Position numbers and translations under genes: made by a program | In this document: positions 8,533-15,791 of the stretch, piece by piece | Numbering within the stretch: the first letter of the stretch is position 1 | How the letters are laid out: every line of letters starts with the position of its first letter | The notes under the pieces: model-generated | The model's input: the letters and a program-made list of their open reading frames with translations, nothing else | What the model was told of the DNA's origin: nothing | Databases searched by the model: none | Assembly (NCBI GenBank): GCA_045121595.1 | Contig: JBGVGI010000091.1 | Span: 124,001 to 188,000, forward strand | Origin: Fumia sp045121595 | GTDB taxonomy: Bacteria > Bacillota > Clostridia > Oscillospirales > Ruminococcaceae | Reading direction: 5' to 3' | Length of the DNA: 64,000 bases

Positions 8533-8953
8533 AAACGAAAGTCCGCTTCACGTTCTTCCGGTGGCCGACAAGCTGATCGACTACACCCTGGACCTGACTG
8601 ACAACGCGAACCGCTTCCCGAAGAAGGTTCGCTTTTCTATTGTCAACAGAATCCAGGGTCACGCCATGGCCATATATGACGACCTACTGGAAGCGAACGA
8701 AATATTCCCGATCCGCGACGAAGAGGATCGCCTGGAACGGCTTCGTCTGCAAAGGGCCGCCCTGACCGAATGTAAGAAACTGCTTCACATGATCGAACTG
8801 TCGAAGAAGCGGTCCTATATCGACAAGGGAACCTTTGACTACTGGACGAAGCTGACCCTGGACGTTAAGTTTATGACCGCTAAATGGTATAAGGCCGAAC
8901 AGGAAGCCGCCGAACCGGTGGAACCTTCGGCGCCGATACCTGAAGGCGTGTGA
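8495..8953 (+). CDS. avd: Avd-like DGR accessory protein (four-helix bundle)
   Basis: 152 residues, largely helical and basic, with the pattern 'FPKKVRFSIVNRIQGHAM' near residues 42-60 and 'LLHMIELSKKRSYIDKGTFD' near 93-115. This matches the Avd/S23-ribosomal-like four-helix-bundle family. In the Bordetella BPP-1 DGR, Avd is a pentamer that binds the RT and the TR RNA and is needed for cDNA synthesis. It lies directly upstream of the TR (26 nt) and RT, its standard place. The C-terminal tail is Glu/Pro-rich. Confidence 0.87.
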   Translation: MGTRRNYQRSSNKNESPLHVLPVADKLIDYTLDLTDNANRFPKKVRFSIVNRIQGHAMAIYDDLLEANEIFPIRDEEDRLERLRLQRAALTECKKLLHMIELSKKRSYIDKGTFDYWTKLTLDVKFMTAKWYKAEQEAAEPVEPSAPIPEGV

Positions 8954-9248
8954 TAAAACCCATTAGGGAACGACCTGTTACCCCGAACGCCGGCAACGCG
9001 AACAATGCGCGCAATGTCAACACTGACGGCAGTCTGAACAACAACAACGCGTACAATGGCAACAATGGCGTTCGGCCGGATTTGGTGGAAAACGTGACCG
9101 AGTAAGGCGACGAACCTGAAAGCAGAGTACCCCAACAAAGGAGGTCGTTTCCTTCCGCAAGCCGGAAAGGCTACGGTAAATACATGATTGACGACGAAAG
9201 GCCTTCCGTGGTGACGGCCGGACTATAAGCGTCAAGGAGGATTCTAAA
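8954..9248 (+). ncRNA. DGR template RNA region (TR plus Avd-RT spacer)
   Basis: A 295-nt interval without a protein gene between avd and the RT. It holds the TR (8979-9085) and a 163-nt spacer before the RT start. In the BPP-1 DGR, the TR transcript with the downstream spacer is the template and primer platform for cDNA. A hairpin can form in the spacer from CCTTCCG (9151-9157) and CGGAAAGG (9163-9170), with one bulged A. RNA ends cannot be set from sequence. Confidence 0.75.
8979..9085 (+). repeat. DGR template repeat (TR)
   Basis: 107 bp that align without gaps with 10962-11068 (offset 1983). The TR contains 32 adenines; 19 are replaced in the VR (6 to T, 5 to C, 8 to G), while all 75 non-adenine positions are identical. 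Read in the target frame, the TR holds 13 AAC/AAT codons. AAY codons are typical of TRs because randomising the two A positions gives many residues and no stop codons. The G+C-rich 3' end (GGCGTTCGGCCGG, 9067-9079) would act as IMH*. Confidence 0.97.
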
Positions 9249-10448
9249 TTGAGCGAAGAACAGAAAGCAGAACCTTCTGACTTCGCGTCTGTCGCAGACT
9301 TTAACAGCCTGTATTCGTCGTATACAGAAGCGCGCAAAGGTAAACGGTGGAAGTATGCCGTCTGCAAATACGAAGCGAACATTCTTGAAAACCTTATGTT
9401 CATTCATTTCATGCTGACGTCCCACAAATACCGCCTTTCGCCTTATAACTGCTTCATAGTAAAGGAACCGAAGGAACGCCTGATTATGTATAATTCATTC
9501 CGTGACAAAATCGTTCAGCACAGTCTTTGCGACAACGTCCTCGAACCGGTTCTTTCGAAAACCTTCATATACGACAACTACGCAAGTCAAAAGGGCAAAG
9601 GAACACACTTCGGCCTTGACCGCCTGAAACTGTTTATGCAGAAGTTTTACCGGCAACACGGGACGGACGGGTGGGTCCTGAAGTGCGACGTTCGAAAATA
9701 CTTTTACAGAATCGATCACGACGTTCTGAAATCACAGCTTCGCCGGCTTATCAAAGACACCGACGTCTTATGGCTTCTTGATATGATCATAGATTCCACC
9801 GAAGGACCAGGAATCCCGATCGGGAACCACACTTCACAATGGTTCGCGGTCCTGTACCTGTCCGGAATGGATCACATGATCAAGGAACGTCTGGGAATCA
9901 AATTCTATGGCCGTTACATGGACGACTTCTATCTGATCCACCACGACAAGGAATATCTTCAGTATTGCCTGGAAGAAATCAGAAAATTCCTTGTTCCGCT
10001 TGGACTGGAACTGAACCAGAAAACGGCCATATTCCCCTTGACCCAGGGAATTGACTTCCTGGGTTTTAGGACCTACATGACGGACACCGGAAAGGTGATC
10101 CGCAAAATTCGCCGTGACAGCAAAAACCGAATCAGACGAAAGCTGAAGAAATTCCGTCACCTTCTGGACGAAGGCCGGATCGACATTGAAACGATCATTC
10201 AGTCATATTCGTCCTGGACCGGCCACGCCGAACACGGGAACAGCTATCATCTGATCAGGAAGACGGACGACCTGTTCTTCAGCCTGTTCAGAAAAGAATT
10301 GGAGGGAATAACCTATGGCGAAATTACTTTCCGCTTTGCCCGTTGGCGCGATCGTCAAGTCGGCGAACACGAAATACAACGGGACGGCGATCAGGTTCAT
10401 AGTCGGTCACCAGGACACCACGAACGGCCGAACGAAACTGGTCACTGA
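9249..10448 (+). CDS. DGR reverse transcriptase
   Basis: 399 residues; TTG start 8 nt after AAGGAGG. RT motifs in order: catalytic Asp in 'KCDVRKYF' (D147), the DGR-diagnostic motif 4 'IGNHTSQ' (191-197; group II intron RTs have QGxxxSP), and the active site YMDD (223-226). There is no maturase or endonuclease domain. The enzyme copies TR RNA into cDNA with adenine-specific errors. The recognisable domain ends near residue 355; the last 45 or so residues are translated from the overlap with the target gene and look unlike an RT C-terminus. Confidence 0.95.
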   Translation: MSEEQKAEPSDFASVADFNSLYSSYTEARKGKRWKYAVCKYEANILENLMFIHFMLTSHKYRLSPYNCFIVKEPKERLIMYNSFRDKIVQHSLCDNVLEPVLSKTFIYDNYASQKGKGTHFGLDRLKLFMQKFYRQHGTDGWVLKCDVRKYFYRIDHDVLKSQLRRLIKDTDVLWLLDMIIDSTEGPGIPIGNHTSQWFAVLYLSGMDHMIKERLGIKFYGRYMDDFYLIHHDKEYLQYCLEEIRKFLVPLGLELNQKTAIFPLTQGIDFLGFRTYMTDTGKVIRKIRRDSKNRIRRKLKKFRHLLDEGRIDIETIIQSYSSWTGHAEHGNSYHLIRKTDDLFFSLFRKELEGITYGEITFRFARWRDRQVGEHEIQRDGDQVHSRSPGHHERPNETGH

Positions 10449-12021
10449 AAAAATGATCACGCTGAAGGCCTTCGACGCGAAGGAAGCGTCGAACAGCAAT
10501 TCCGACCGCAAGAATTACGGTAACAACCGATATTCTGTTTCGAACATTGACCAGTGGTTAAACAGCGCCGCTTCTTCCTGGTATTCCGCAAGGCACAGCG
10601 CCGACGCCGCGCCCACAAACGCGAATGTCTGGTCGAACTATAACGAATACGACACCGAAGCCGGCTTCCTGACCAACTTCGAAGCGGACTTCCGCGCCGC
10701 GATCCTGGACACTGTGATCCGCGTCGCGCTGAATACCGTCACCGACGGCGGCGGTTATGAAGACATCACCCGAAAGGTCTACCTGTTGTCGAACACTGAA
10801 GTCGGCCTGGCTAACGAAAACAGCGTCGCAGAAGGAACCGTCTGGTCCTACTTCAACAGCGCCACACGTCGTCAGTGTATGCCTACGGCTGAAGCGGTCA
10901 GCAAGTCCGAATATACCAGTTCCAGTCTGAACGCTTCTTCTGCCTGGTATTGGTGGCTTCGTACCCCGTACGCCGGCTACGCGCGCCTTGCGCGCCTTGT
11001 CTACACTGACGGCAGTCTGAGCAGCAACTACGCGTACGGTGGCGGCCGTGGCGTTCGGCCGGCTTTGGAATTGGCATCTACGAATCTGGTATCCGATTCA
11101 ACAGACACAGACGGCGCTTATATCCTTCAGTGGAATCAGCCGCCCACTGATCCGTCTTCCATTTCCTACGGTACACCCCAGGCCGGAAATAGCCTGACTA
11201 TTACGACCGGCGGTTCCACCGATCCGGAAGGCGACGCCATTTCCTACGTCTGGGAACGTCGAACCGATTCCGGAACCTACACCCAGATCGGGATCACGAC
11301 CGCGAAGTCTATCACTGACACAGTTCCGACTTCCGGTTCTACTTACCAGGTCCGCGTGAAGGCGGTCGACGCGAACGGCCTTGAATCCGGATATTGTACC
11401 GGTTCCGCGAAGACCATTTCCTACAACACCGCGCCGGTGATCAGCGGTTCCGACAGCAACGTCGGCGCGAAGACTGACCCCTTCAGTCACGCCTACACTG
11501 TCACCGACGCCCAGGCTTCGTCCCAGACCTTGACCGTCGTCGAAACCCTGACGAACGGTTCTGAAACGATCACCCTTCGAACCTTCACCGCCACAAGCGG
11601 CGCCACGAACACGGTCGACCTGACCGACGTCTGGTTGAAGCTGATCACCGGAACCCACGTCCTGACGATCACCGCAAGCGACGGCAACGGCGGAACGGCC
11701 ACAAGGAAGATCACCTTCAGCCGCACCGTCAGCAGAATCGCCGCCGCGCGCGCCTTCGCTACGGACGCCCTGGTTCAGAAGGTCTTTATTTCTCTTTATC
11801 CGACCGAAAGGCCGGCAGATTCCACCCTTTACCTGGAAGTCACGAACAACCCGTTTGACGCTTCCCCTGTATGGGAGGAAATCACAAGCAAAGTGAACAG
11901 CCTTGTTCACGTCTTCAGCAACACGACAGCCGCGAACGGTTACGGCCTGGGTTATCGCTTCTATATCCTGAAGGGTGACGAAGAAATCGAAGTTACACAG
12001 GCGACGATCCGTTTCGCATAA
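10315..12021 (+). CDS. DGR target: phage adhesin with variable domain and Ig-like repeats
   Basis: 568 residues; start after TTGGAGGGAATAACCT. Residues about 5-255 form a DUF6273-like, C-type-lectin-related domain ending 'WWLRTP...GVRPALEL'. The VR encodes residues 217-252. Diversified positions are 219, 222, 224, 225, 228, 230, 236, 237, 239, 242, 244, 245 and 250; position 238 is an AAC codon left unchanged. About 310 residues follow, with beta-rich Ig/Fn3-like repeats ('STDPEGDAISYVWERR', 'TITASDGNGGTATRKITFSR'). It is probably the receptor-binding tip of the tail. It overlaps the RT frame by 134 nt. Confidence 0.93.
   Translation: MAKLLSALPVGAIVKSANTKYNGTAIRFIVGHQDTTNGRTKLVTEKMITLKAFDAKEASNSNSDRKNYGNNRYSVSNIDQWLNSAASSWYSARHSADAAPTNANVWSNYNEYDTEAGFLTNFEADFRAAILDTVIRVALNTVTDGGGYEDITRKVYLLSNTEVGLANENSVAEGTVWSYFNSATRRQCMPTAEAVSKSEYTSSSLNASSAWYWWLRTPYAGYARLARLVYTDGSLSSNYAYGGGRGVRPALELASTNLVSDSTDTDGAYILQWNQPPTDPSSISYGTPQAGNSLTITTGGSTDPEGDAISYVWERRTDSGTYTQIGITTAKSITDTVPTSGSTYQVRVKAVDANGLESGYCTGSAKTISYNTAPVISGSDSNVGAKTDPFSHAYTVTDAQASSQTLTVVETLTNGSETITLRTFTATSGATNTVDLTDVWLKLITGTHVLTITASDGNGGTATRKITFSRTVSRIAAARAFATDALVQKVFISLYPTERPADSTLYLEVTNNPFDASPVWEEITSKVNSLVHVFSNTTAANGYGLGYRFYILKGDEEIEVTQATIRFA
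10962..11068 (+). repeat. DGR variable repeat (VR)
   Basis: The 107-bp recipient repeat inside the target gene. It is identical to the TR except at 19 TR adenines. AAY codons of the TR have become Tyr (4), Arg (2), Leu (2), Ser (2) and Gly (2), with one Asn retained; one GAT has become GCT. The invariant segment 'TDGSL' and the end 'GVRP' keep the fold. The 3' end (11050-11068) would be the IMH where homing starts. Confidence 0.97.
11082..11099 (+). other. Candidate DGR homing hairpin downstream of VR
   Basis: GAATC (11082-11086) pairs with GATTC (11095-11099), and GG (11088-11089) with CC (11093-11094), leaving a bulged T and a 3-nt loop. It lies 13 nt past the VR end. In BPP-1 a DNA hairpin or cruciform shortly after the VR promotes target recognition. 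This one is weaker, inside coding sequence, and may be chance. Confidence 0.3.
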
Positions 12022-12038
12022 GGAAGGAGGAAACCGAA

Positions 12039-12509
12039 ATGTTCGATCCTACAAAATGCGAAAGCGTCAGCATGAAGGAAGCGAAGGCCCAGGAAGCACA
12101 GAACCCCTTGACTGAAGTTTCCAGGGCGACTTCGATCGCCTTCGTCACTATGGCCGAATCCGGCCAGATCGACGACGTGACCGCAACTGAAAACGCCGGC
12201 CAGTTCACGCCCTGGGCCTACCCTGTGGCGTATAAGGCCGGAAACATTCGTCGCCACAATGGCGAATTATACCGCTGTATTCAGGACCACACTTCACAAG
12301 CGGACTGGACCCCTGACACCGCCGTTTCCCTGTGGGTGAAGATCGGTGATCCGGCCGAAGAATGGCCTGAATGGTCACAGCCTGTCGGCGCCCATGACGC
12401 CTATGACGCCGGCGCGAAGGTGACACACGACGGGAAACACTGGACTTCAGACGTCGACGCGAACGTCTGGGAACCTGGTGTCTACGGGTGGACGGAGGTG
12501 ACCGAATGA
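12039..12509 (+). CDS. Phage tail-associated carbohydrate-binding protein (two CBM5/12-like modules)
   Basis: 156 residues after AAGGAGGAAACC. Two short aromatic repeats with the CBM5/12 pattern (Tyr-x-Gly-x-x-V/Y..., ending Trp): 'YKAGNIRRHNGELYRCIQDH' with 'DWTPDTAVSLW' at about 68-106, and 'DAYDAGAKVTHDGKHW' with 'VWEPGVYGW' at about 120-153. Such modules bind chitin-like or cell-wall glycans. The gene follows the DGR adhesin and precedes the lysis genes; it is probably a tail-fibre accessory. Confidence 0.75.
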   Translation: MFDPTKCESVSMKEAKAQEAQNPLTEVSRATSIAFVTMAESGQIDDVTATENAGQFTPWAYPVAYKAGNIRRHNGELYRCIQDHTSQADWTPDTAVSLWVKIGDPAEEWPEWSQPVGAHDAYDAGAKVTHDGKHWTSDVDANVWEPGVYGWTEVTE

Positions 12510-12748
12510 CCGAAGGAATTATCATAGGTCTTCTGTCCCTGGTGGGTACACTGGCTGGAACCTACTTCGCACACCGAAAAAGTTCCGCGCTGATTGCCTA
12601 CCGCCTGGAACAGCTTGAAAAGAAGGTGGAACTTCATAACAACGCGGTCGAACGACTGTATAAAGTCGAAAAGACCCTGGACGTCTATGAAGAAAAAATG
12701 AAGGTCGCAAACCACCGAATCGACGACCTGGAACATGAAACGGCGTAA
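12506..12748 (+). CDS. Small membrane-anchored phage protein (XhlA/holin-associated type)
   Basis: 80 residues from the ATG at 12506, which overlaps the previous stop (ATGA) and follows GGAGGTG; the upstream GTG at 12488 is less likely. One N-terminal membrane helix ('GIIIGLLSLVGTLAGTYF'), then a charged coiled-coil ('RLEQLEKKVELHNNAVERLY'). This is the common prophage protein found beside the holin and related to XhlA. It probably takes part in lysis. Confidence 0.7.
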   Translation: MTEGIIIGLLSLVGTLAGTYFAHRKSSALIAYRLEQLEKKVELHNNAVERLYKVEKTLDVYEEKMKVANHRIDDLEHETA

Positions 12749-12998
12749 GAAGAAGGCCGAGTTTTCCAAAATCATAATGGCCGTTGTGGGGACCGTCACG
12801 ATCGTCGTGACGGTCTTCACTTTGGCCTTTGTTTGGAAGACCGGCGACGCGTCACCCCTGGCCTATCTTATACCGGCGGTCTTCACTGAACTGGCAACCG
12901 CGACGGGGTTCTATTACAGCAAGGCAAAGGCCGAAAACAGAATAAAACTTCGGAAGCAATACGGCCCCGAAGTTTACAACGATACAAAGGAGGTTTAA
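12735..12998 (+). CDS. Small phage membrane protein, holin candidate
   Basis: 87 residues. A Lys/Arg-rich N-terminus, a membrane helix ('IIMAVVGTVTIVVTVFTLAF'), a second hydrophobic segment ('LAYLIPAVFTELATATGFYY') and a charged C-terminus. It overlaps the preceding gene by 14 nt. Size, topology and place before the endolysin suit a holin or holin partner, but I see no family-specific motif. Confidence 0.6.
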   Translation: MKRRKKKAEFSKIIMAVVGTVTIVVTVFTLAFVWKTGDASPLAYLIPAVFTELATATGFYYSKAKAENRIKLRKQYGPEVYNDTKEV

Positions 12999-13000
12999 CC

Positions 13001-13468
13001 ATGTATCAAGCAGTTATAACGAACCTGGTGACGATCGGGTGGGCCATGCTGATTTTTTTAGCCGCCTACCTGGCGAACGTCACCTTTTCCCTGTGGTATA
13101 ACATCAAAATTCAGAAGGAACAGTTCAGCCGTGAAAAGCTGATCACCGGCGGCCTGAAGGTCCTGACCTTTATTGTCGGCCTGACCCTTCTGTGTATCGC
13201 CGTGACCACGCTTCCCCTGTTTGCGAACGAAGTCGGGTGGGCGATTCCGGCCGAATATACCGACCTATTCGCCGACCTGGTTATCATTGGCGCCGTTCTT
13301 CTGGTGTCCTGTAAGTACATCAAGGAAGCCTTCACGAAGTTCACCGCAATTTTGAACGCCGGCCCTGTGGATAATGTGGAAACTGTGGATAACACCCAGG
13401 AAGTCGAACAGACCGCGAATCCGATCGGGTTCGTGACCGGAAAGGACGTGACTGAAAATGAGCAATAG
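13001..13468 (+). CDS. Phage membrane protein, probable holin
   Basis: 155 residues after AAGGAGGTTTAACC. Three predicted membrane segments (about 5-32, 50-75 and 85-107), then a hydrophilic, acidic C-terminal tail. The endolysin starts 11 nt before its stop, so the two are coupled. A multi-span protein joined to the amidase is a probable holin. With the two small membrane proteins upstream, which is the pore-former cannot be told from sequence. Confidence 0.62.
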   Translation: MYQAVITNLVTIGWAMLIFLAAYLANVTFSLWYNIKIQKEQFSREKLITGGLKVLTFIVGLTLLCIAVTTLPLFANEVGWAIPAEYTDLFADLVIIGAVLLVSCKYIKEAFTKFTAILNAGPVDNVETVDNTQEVEQTANPIGFVTGKDVTENEQ

Positions 13469-14426
13469 TCCCCTTGTAAGCTACACCAAAATTTCCCCGA
13501 ACAAGACCAGTCCCAGAAATAATAAGATCGACACGATCACGATCCACTGTGTCGTCGGCCAGTGTTCCGTCGAAACCCTGGGAAACGTCTTCGCCCCTAC
13601 TTCCAGACAGGCGTCTTCGAATTACGGCGTCGGCGTCGACGGCCGGATCGGAATGTATGTCGAAGAAAAGGACCGTTCCTGGTGTTCTTCCAGTGGCGCC
13701 AACGACCACCGCGCGATCACGATCGAAGTCGCCAGTGATACAACCCACCCCTACGCCGTGAACGACAAGGCCTTCGCGGCCCTTCTTGACCTGGTGACTG
13801 ACATCTGTCAGCGAAACGGGATCAAGAAACTGGTCTGGTCCACCAACAAGGACGACCGCGTCAATCACCGGAACGGGTGTAATATGACCGTTCACCGCGA
13901 TTATGCGAACAAGTCCTGTCCTGGCGATTATCTGTATAGCCGCCACGGCCAGATCGCCGACGAAGTCAATAGACGCCTGGGAAGCTATGTGGAACCCACA
14001 CCTGAAAAGGAAACCACCCAGGAAGGCGCCGCCCTGGCAGTCGGAACCGAAGTCAACTTCACCGGAACAAAACACTACACTTCCGCCTATAAGACCGCCA
14101 CAGGGAAGACCTGTAAGGCCGGAAGGGCGAAGATCACCAGGATCGCGGCCGGCAAGGCCCACCCCTACCACCTGGTCGCAGTGTCCGGAAAGGGTTCCAC
14201 CGTCTACGGGTGGGTCGACGCGGCCGACGTTTCCGACCTGGCCGACCAGACGATCCGCAAGGGCGACAAGGTGAAAGTTCTGAAGGCCCAGACTTACACC
14301 GGCGGAACCTTCAAGGCCTATTTCGACGTCTATGACGTGATCCAGGTGAACGGTGACCGCGTGGTCATTGGTATCGGGAAGACCGTCACGGCCGCCGTGA
14401 AGGCGTCCAACCTTCAGAAAGTATAA
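13458..14426 (+). CDS. Endolysin: N-acetylmuramoyl-L-alanine amidase (Amidase_2/PGRP type)
   Basis: 322 residues. The N-terminal amidase domain (about 20-175) has zinc ligands visible as H30 ('TITIHCVV'), H146 ('MTVHRDY') and C154 ('KSCPGDYL'). It cuts the MurNAc-L-Ala bond. The C-terminal part (about 200-322) has two SH3-like cell-wall binding repeats ('GTEVNFTGTKHYTSAYKTAT' and 'GDKVKVLKAQTYTGGTFKAY'). No signal peptide, so export needs the holin. A G+C-rich hairpin follows. Confidence 0.93.
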   Translation: MSNSPLVSYTKISPNKTSPRNNKIDTITIHCVVGQCSVETLGNVFAPTSRQASSNYGVGVDGRIGMYVEEKDRSWCSSSGANDHRAITIEVASDTTHPYAVNDKAFAALLDLVTDICQRNGIKKLVWSTNKDDRVNHRNGCNMTVHRDYANKSCPGDYLYSRHGQIADEVNRRLGSYVEPTPEKETTQEGAALAVGTEVNFTGTKHYTSAYKTATGKTCKAGRAKITRIAAGKAHPYHLVAVSGKGSTVYGWVDAADVSDLADQTIRKGDKVKVLKAQTYTGGTFKAYFDVYDVIQVNGDRVVIGIGKTVTAAVKASNLQKV

Positions 14427-14430
14427 AAAG

Positions 14431-14456
14431 CGGCGGTCGGGGAATCCCTGGCCGCC
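14431..14456 (+). terminator. G+C-rich hairpin after the endolysin
   Basis: CGGCGG (14431-14436) pairs with CCGCC (14452-14456), and GGGG (14439-14442) with CCC, 5 nt after the endolysin stop. No U-run follows (ATTTCTTCG), so termination is probably partial. A similar hairpin occurs after the next gene. Confidence 0.5.
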
Positions 14457-14482
14457 ATTTCTTCGTTAGGAGGTGAATTTAT

Positions 14483-14965
14483 ATGTCTGTGGACAATAGT
14501 GAAATGATCGCGTTCCAGAAGGCCCTTGAAGCACTTCAGAACGACATTCCCGAAATAATGGACGCGATCGTCGTTCAAGAAGGAATGTACGCGCGCGATC
14601 AGGCCCGTAAAATCTGCAAGGAAGACGGGATTGTCAATACCGGTAACTATCGCCGGAACTTCAAAAGTGGAACAAAGGCCATTCGTGCCGGTCGTGCCTA
14701 CAAGATAGATGTTTACAACAACCTGGACTATGCCGGTCACCTTGAATATGGCTTCAGGGGACACTGGGTTCCTGGCTACTGGGACGGAAATTCCTTTGTT
14801 TATGTGAAAGGGTATCGCGAAGGCGGCATATATGTAAAATTCACGCCTGGACACTATACCCTTAAACGGGCGATTGAGAACACCAAAAAAAGCCAGGACC
14901 GACGCATAGAAAGAAAATACCTTCAGGAACTGAAGAAACGCGGTCTTGATAAATACATGAAGTAA
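14483..14965 (+). CDS. HK97 gp10-like phage protein, placed after the lysis module
   Basis: 160 residues after TAGGAGGTG. The pattern 'NTGNYRRNFKSG', 'YNNLDYAGHLEYGFRGHWVP' and 'GHYTLKRAIE' matches the HK97-gp10 tail-completion family. In most phages gp10 lies between head and tail genes, so a copy after the endolysin and between two hairpins is out of place. It may be a second copy or a moron-like gene. It carries more AT-rich codons than its neighbours. Function inferred from the family only. Confidence 0.65.
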   Translation: MSVDNSEMIAFQKALEALQNDIPEIMDAIVVQEGMYARDQARKICKEDGIVNTGNYRRNFKSGTKAIRAGRAYKIDVYNNLDYAGHLEYGFRGHWVPGYWDGNSFVYVKGYREGGIYVKFTPGHYTLKRAIENTKKSQDRRIERKYLQELKKRGLDKYMK

Positions 14966-14971
14966 AATGAA

Positions 14972-15001
14972 AGCGGCCGGGGATCCCCTGGCCGCTTTTT
15001 C
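14972..15001 (+). terminator. Strong intrinsic terminator ending the phage late operon
   Basis: AGCGGCC (14972-14978) pairs with GGCCGCT (14990-14996); the inner GGG/CCC extends it; then a run of T. It separates the rightward late genes from the convergent gene at 15002-15646 and may work both ways. Confidence 0.85.
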
Positions 15002-15646
15002 TTATTTCTTCTTGCGGAAAAACGAAAAGAATCCGCGCCTTTTCTTCCGCCCGAAAGCCTGGTCAATCTGTTCTTCTGTCGCCCCGCGTTCGCGAAGGCC
15101 GTCTTCGAGAATTGAACACATCTTCCCCAGGACTTCGTCGGGCGACGGTACTGTCAATTCAACAGGATCGCCCTGACATTCTTTGGCCGGTCGCCGCGCT
15201 TCTTCTTTCGCTTCCGCTATCTGGGAAACGTCCTGTCCTGGGAGGTAATAAACGTGACTATCGGGAAGGCGAAGAATCGCCTTTTTTCGGATCAGCGCCT
15301 GAAGAACCTTGTAGTTCGCGCCTTCAACAAGGACATATATATCCTTCGATTCTGAAGGACCACATTCTGAAAGCATAGAAACAACGTCAGAATATTTCGG
15401 GCCGTCTTTTATTTGTTTCAGGCTTTTAATTCGCGGATCGTCCTTCCACATATCGTCGAAGTAAAACCGACCGCCTGGGCCGGCCTTATAGCAAAAATCT
15501 TTGAATTCGTTATGAACAGCCATGAAAACGTCATAGTCTGACCGCCTTGTAGCTTCAACCAGACGGTCTTCGAAGTCGTCCAGGGCGTCTTCGTTGGCCA
15601 TACTAAAATCTAACGAAAGGTCTTCTATTTCTTCAGGGGAAAACAC
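15002..15646 (-). CDS. Phage hypothetical protein, convergent to the late genes
   Basis: 214 residues, acidic in the first half, with a very basic end ('KKRRGFFSFFRKKK') that could bind membrane or nucleic acid. Codon use matches the phage. It is the only reverse-strand gene in the prophage arm and is divergent from the XRE regulator, the usual place for a lysogeny or superinfection gene. A winged-helix-like stretch ('YKVLQALIRKKAILRLPDSH', about 112-131) is possible but weak. No family recognised. Confidence 0.65.
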   Translation of the reverse strand: MFSPEEIEDLSLDFSMANEDALDDFEDRLVEATRRSDYDVFMAVHNEFKDFCYKAGPGGRFYFDDMWKDDPRIKSLKQIKDGPKYSDVVSMLSECGPSESKDIYVLVEGANYKVLQALIRKKAILRLPDSHVYYLPGQDVSQIAEAKEEARRPAKECQGDPVELTVPSPDEVLGKMCSILEDGLRERGATEEQIDQAFGRKKRRGFFSFFRKKK

Positions 15647-15791
15647 AGGATCACCGCCCTTCTATATGTAAATTCTTTTTGAATAATCGCCTGATTCTGA
15701 CCATTAACACAATTATACACGGAAAATGTGATAAAAACAAGAATAATTCAGACGTTTAACACAAAAGTTACAAATGAAGGGAGGTTCTGGC

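Noticed and set aside
9001..9066. AAC-rich stretch of the TR as a simple repeat or CRISPR-like array
   Set aside because: Spacing is irregular, and the gap-free match to the VR explains it.
8839..9138. Reverse-strand frame over the TR
   Set aside because: It lies antisense to avd and the TR, has no ribosome site, and arises because the AAC-rich TR reads as GTT codons on the other strand.
10470..10960. A second DGR variable repeat upstream in the target
   Set aside because: No segment with adenine-only differences to the TR is seen; similarity stops at 10962.
14483..14965. Second endolysin or holin gene
   Set aside because: No amidase motif or membrane segments; it matches the gp10 tail-completion pattern instead.
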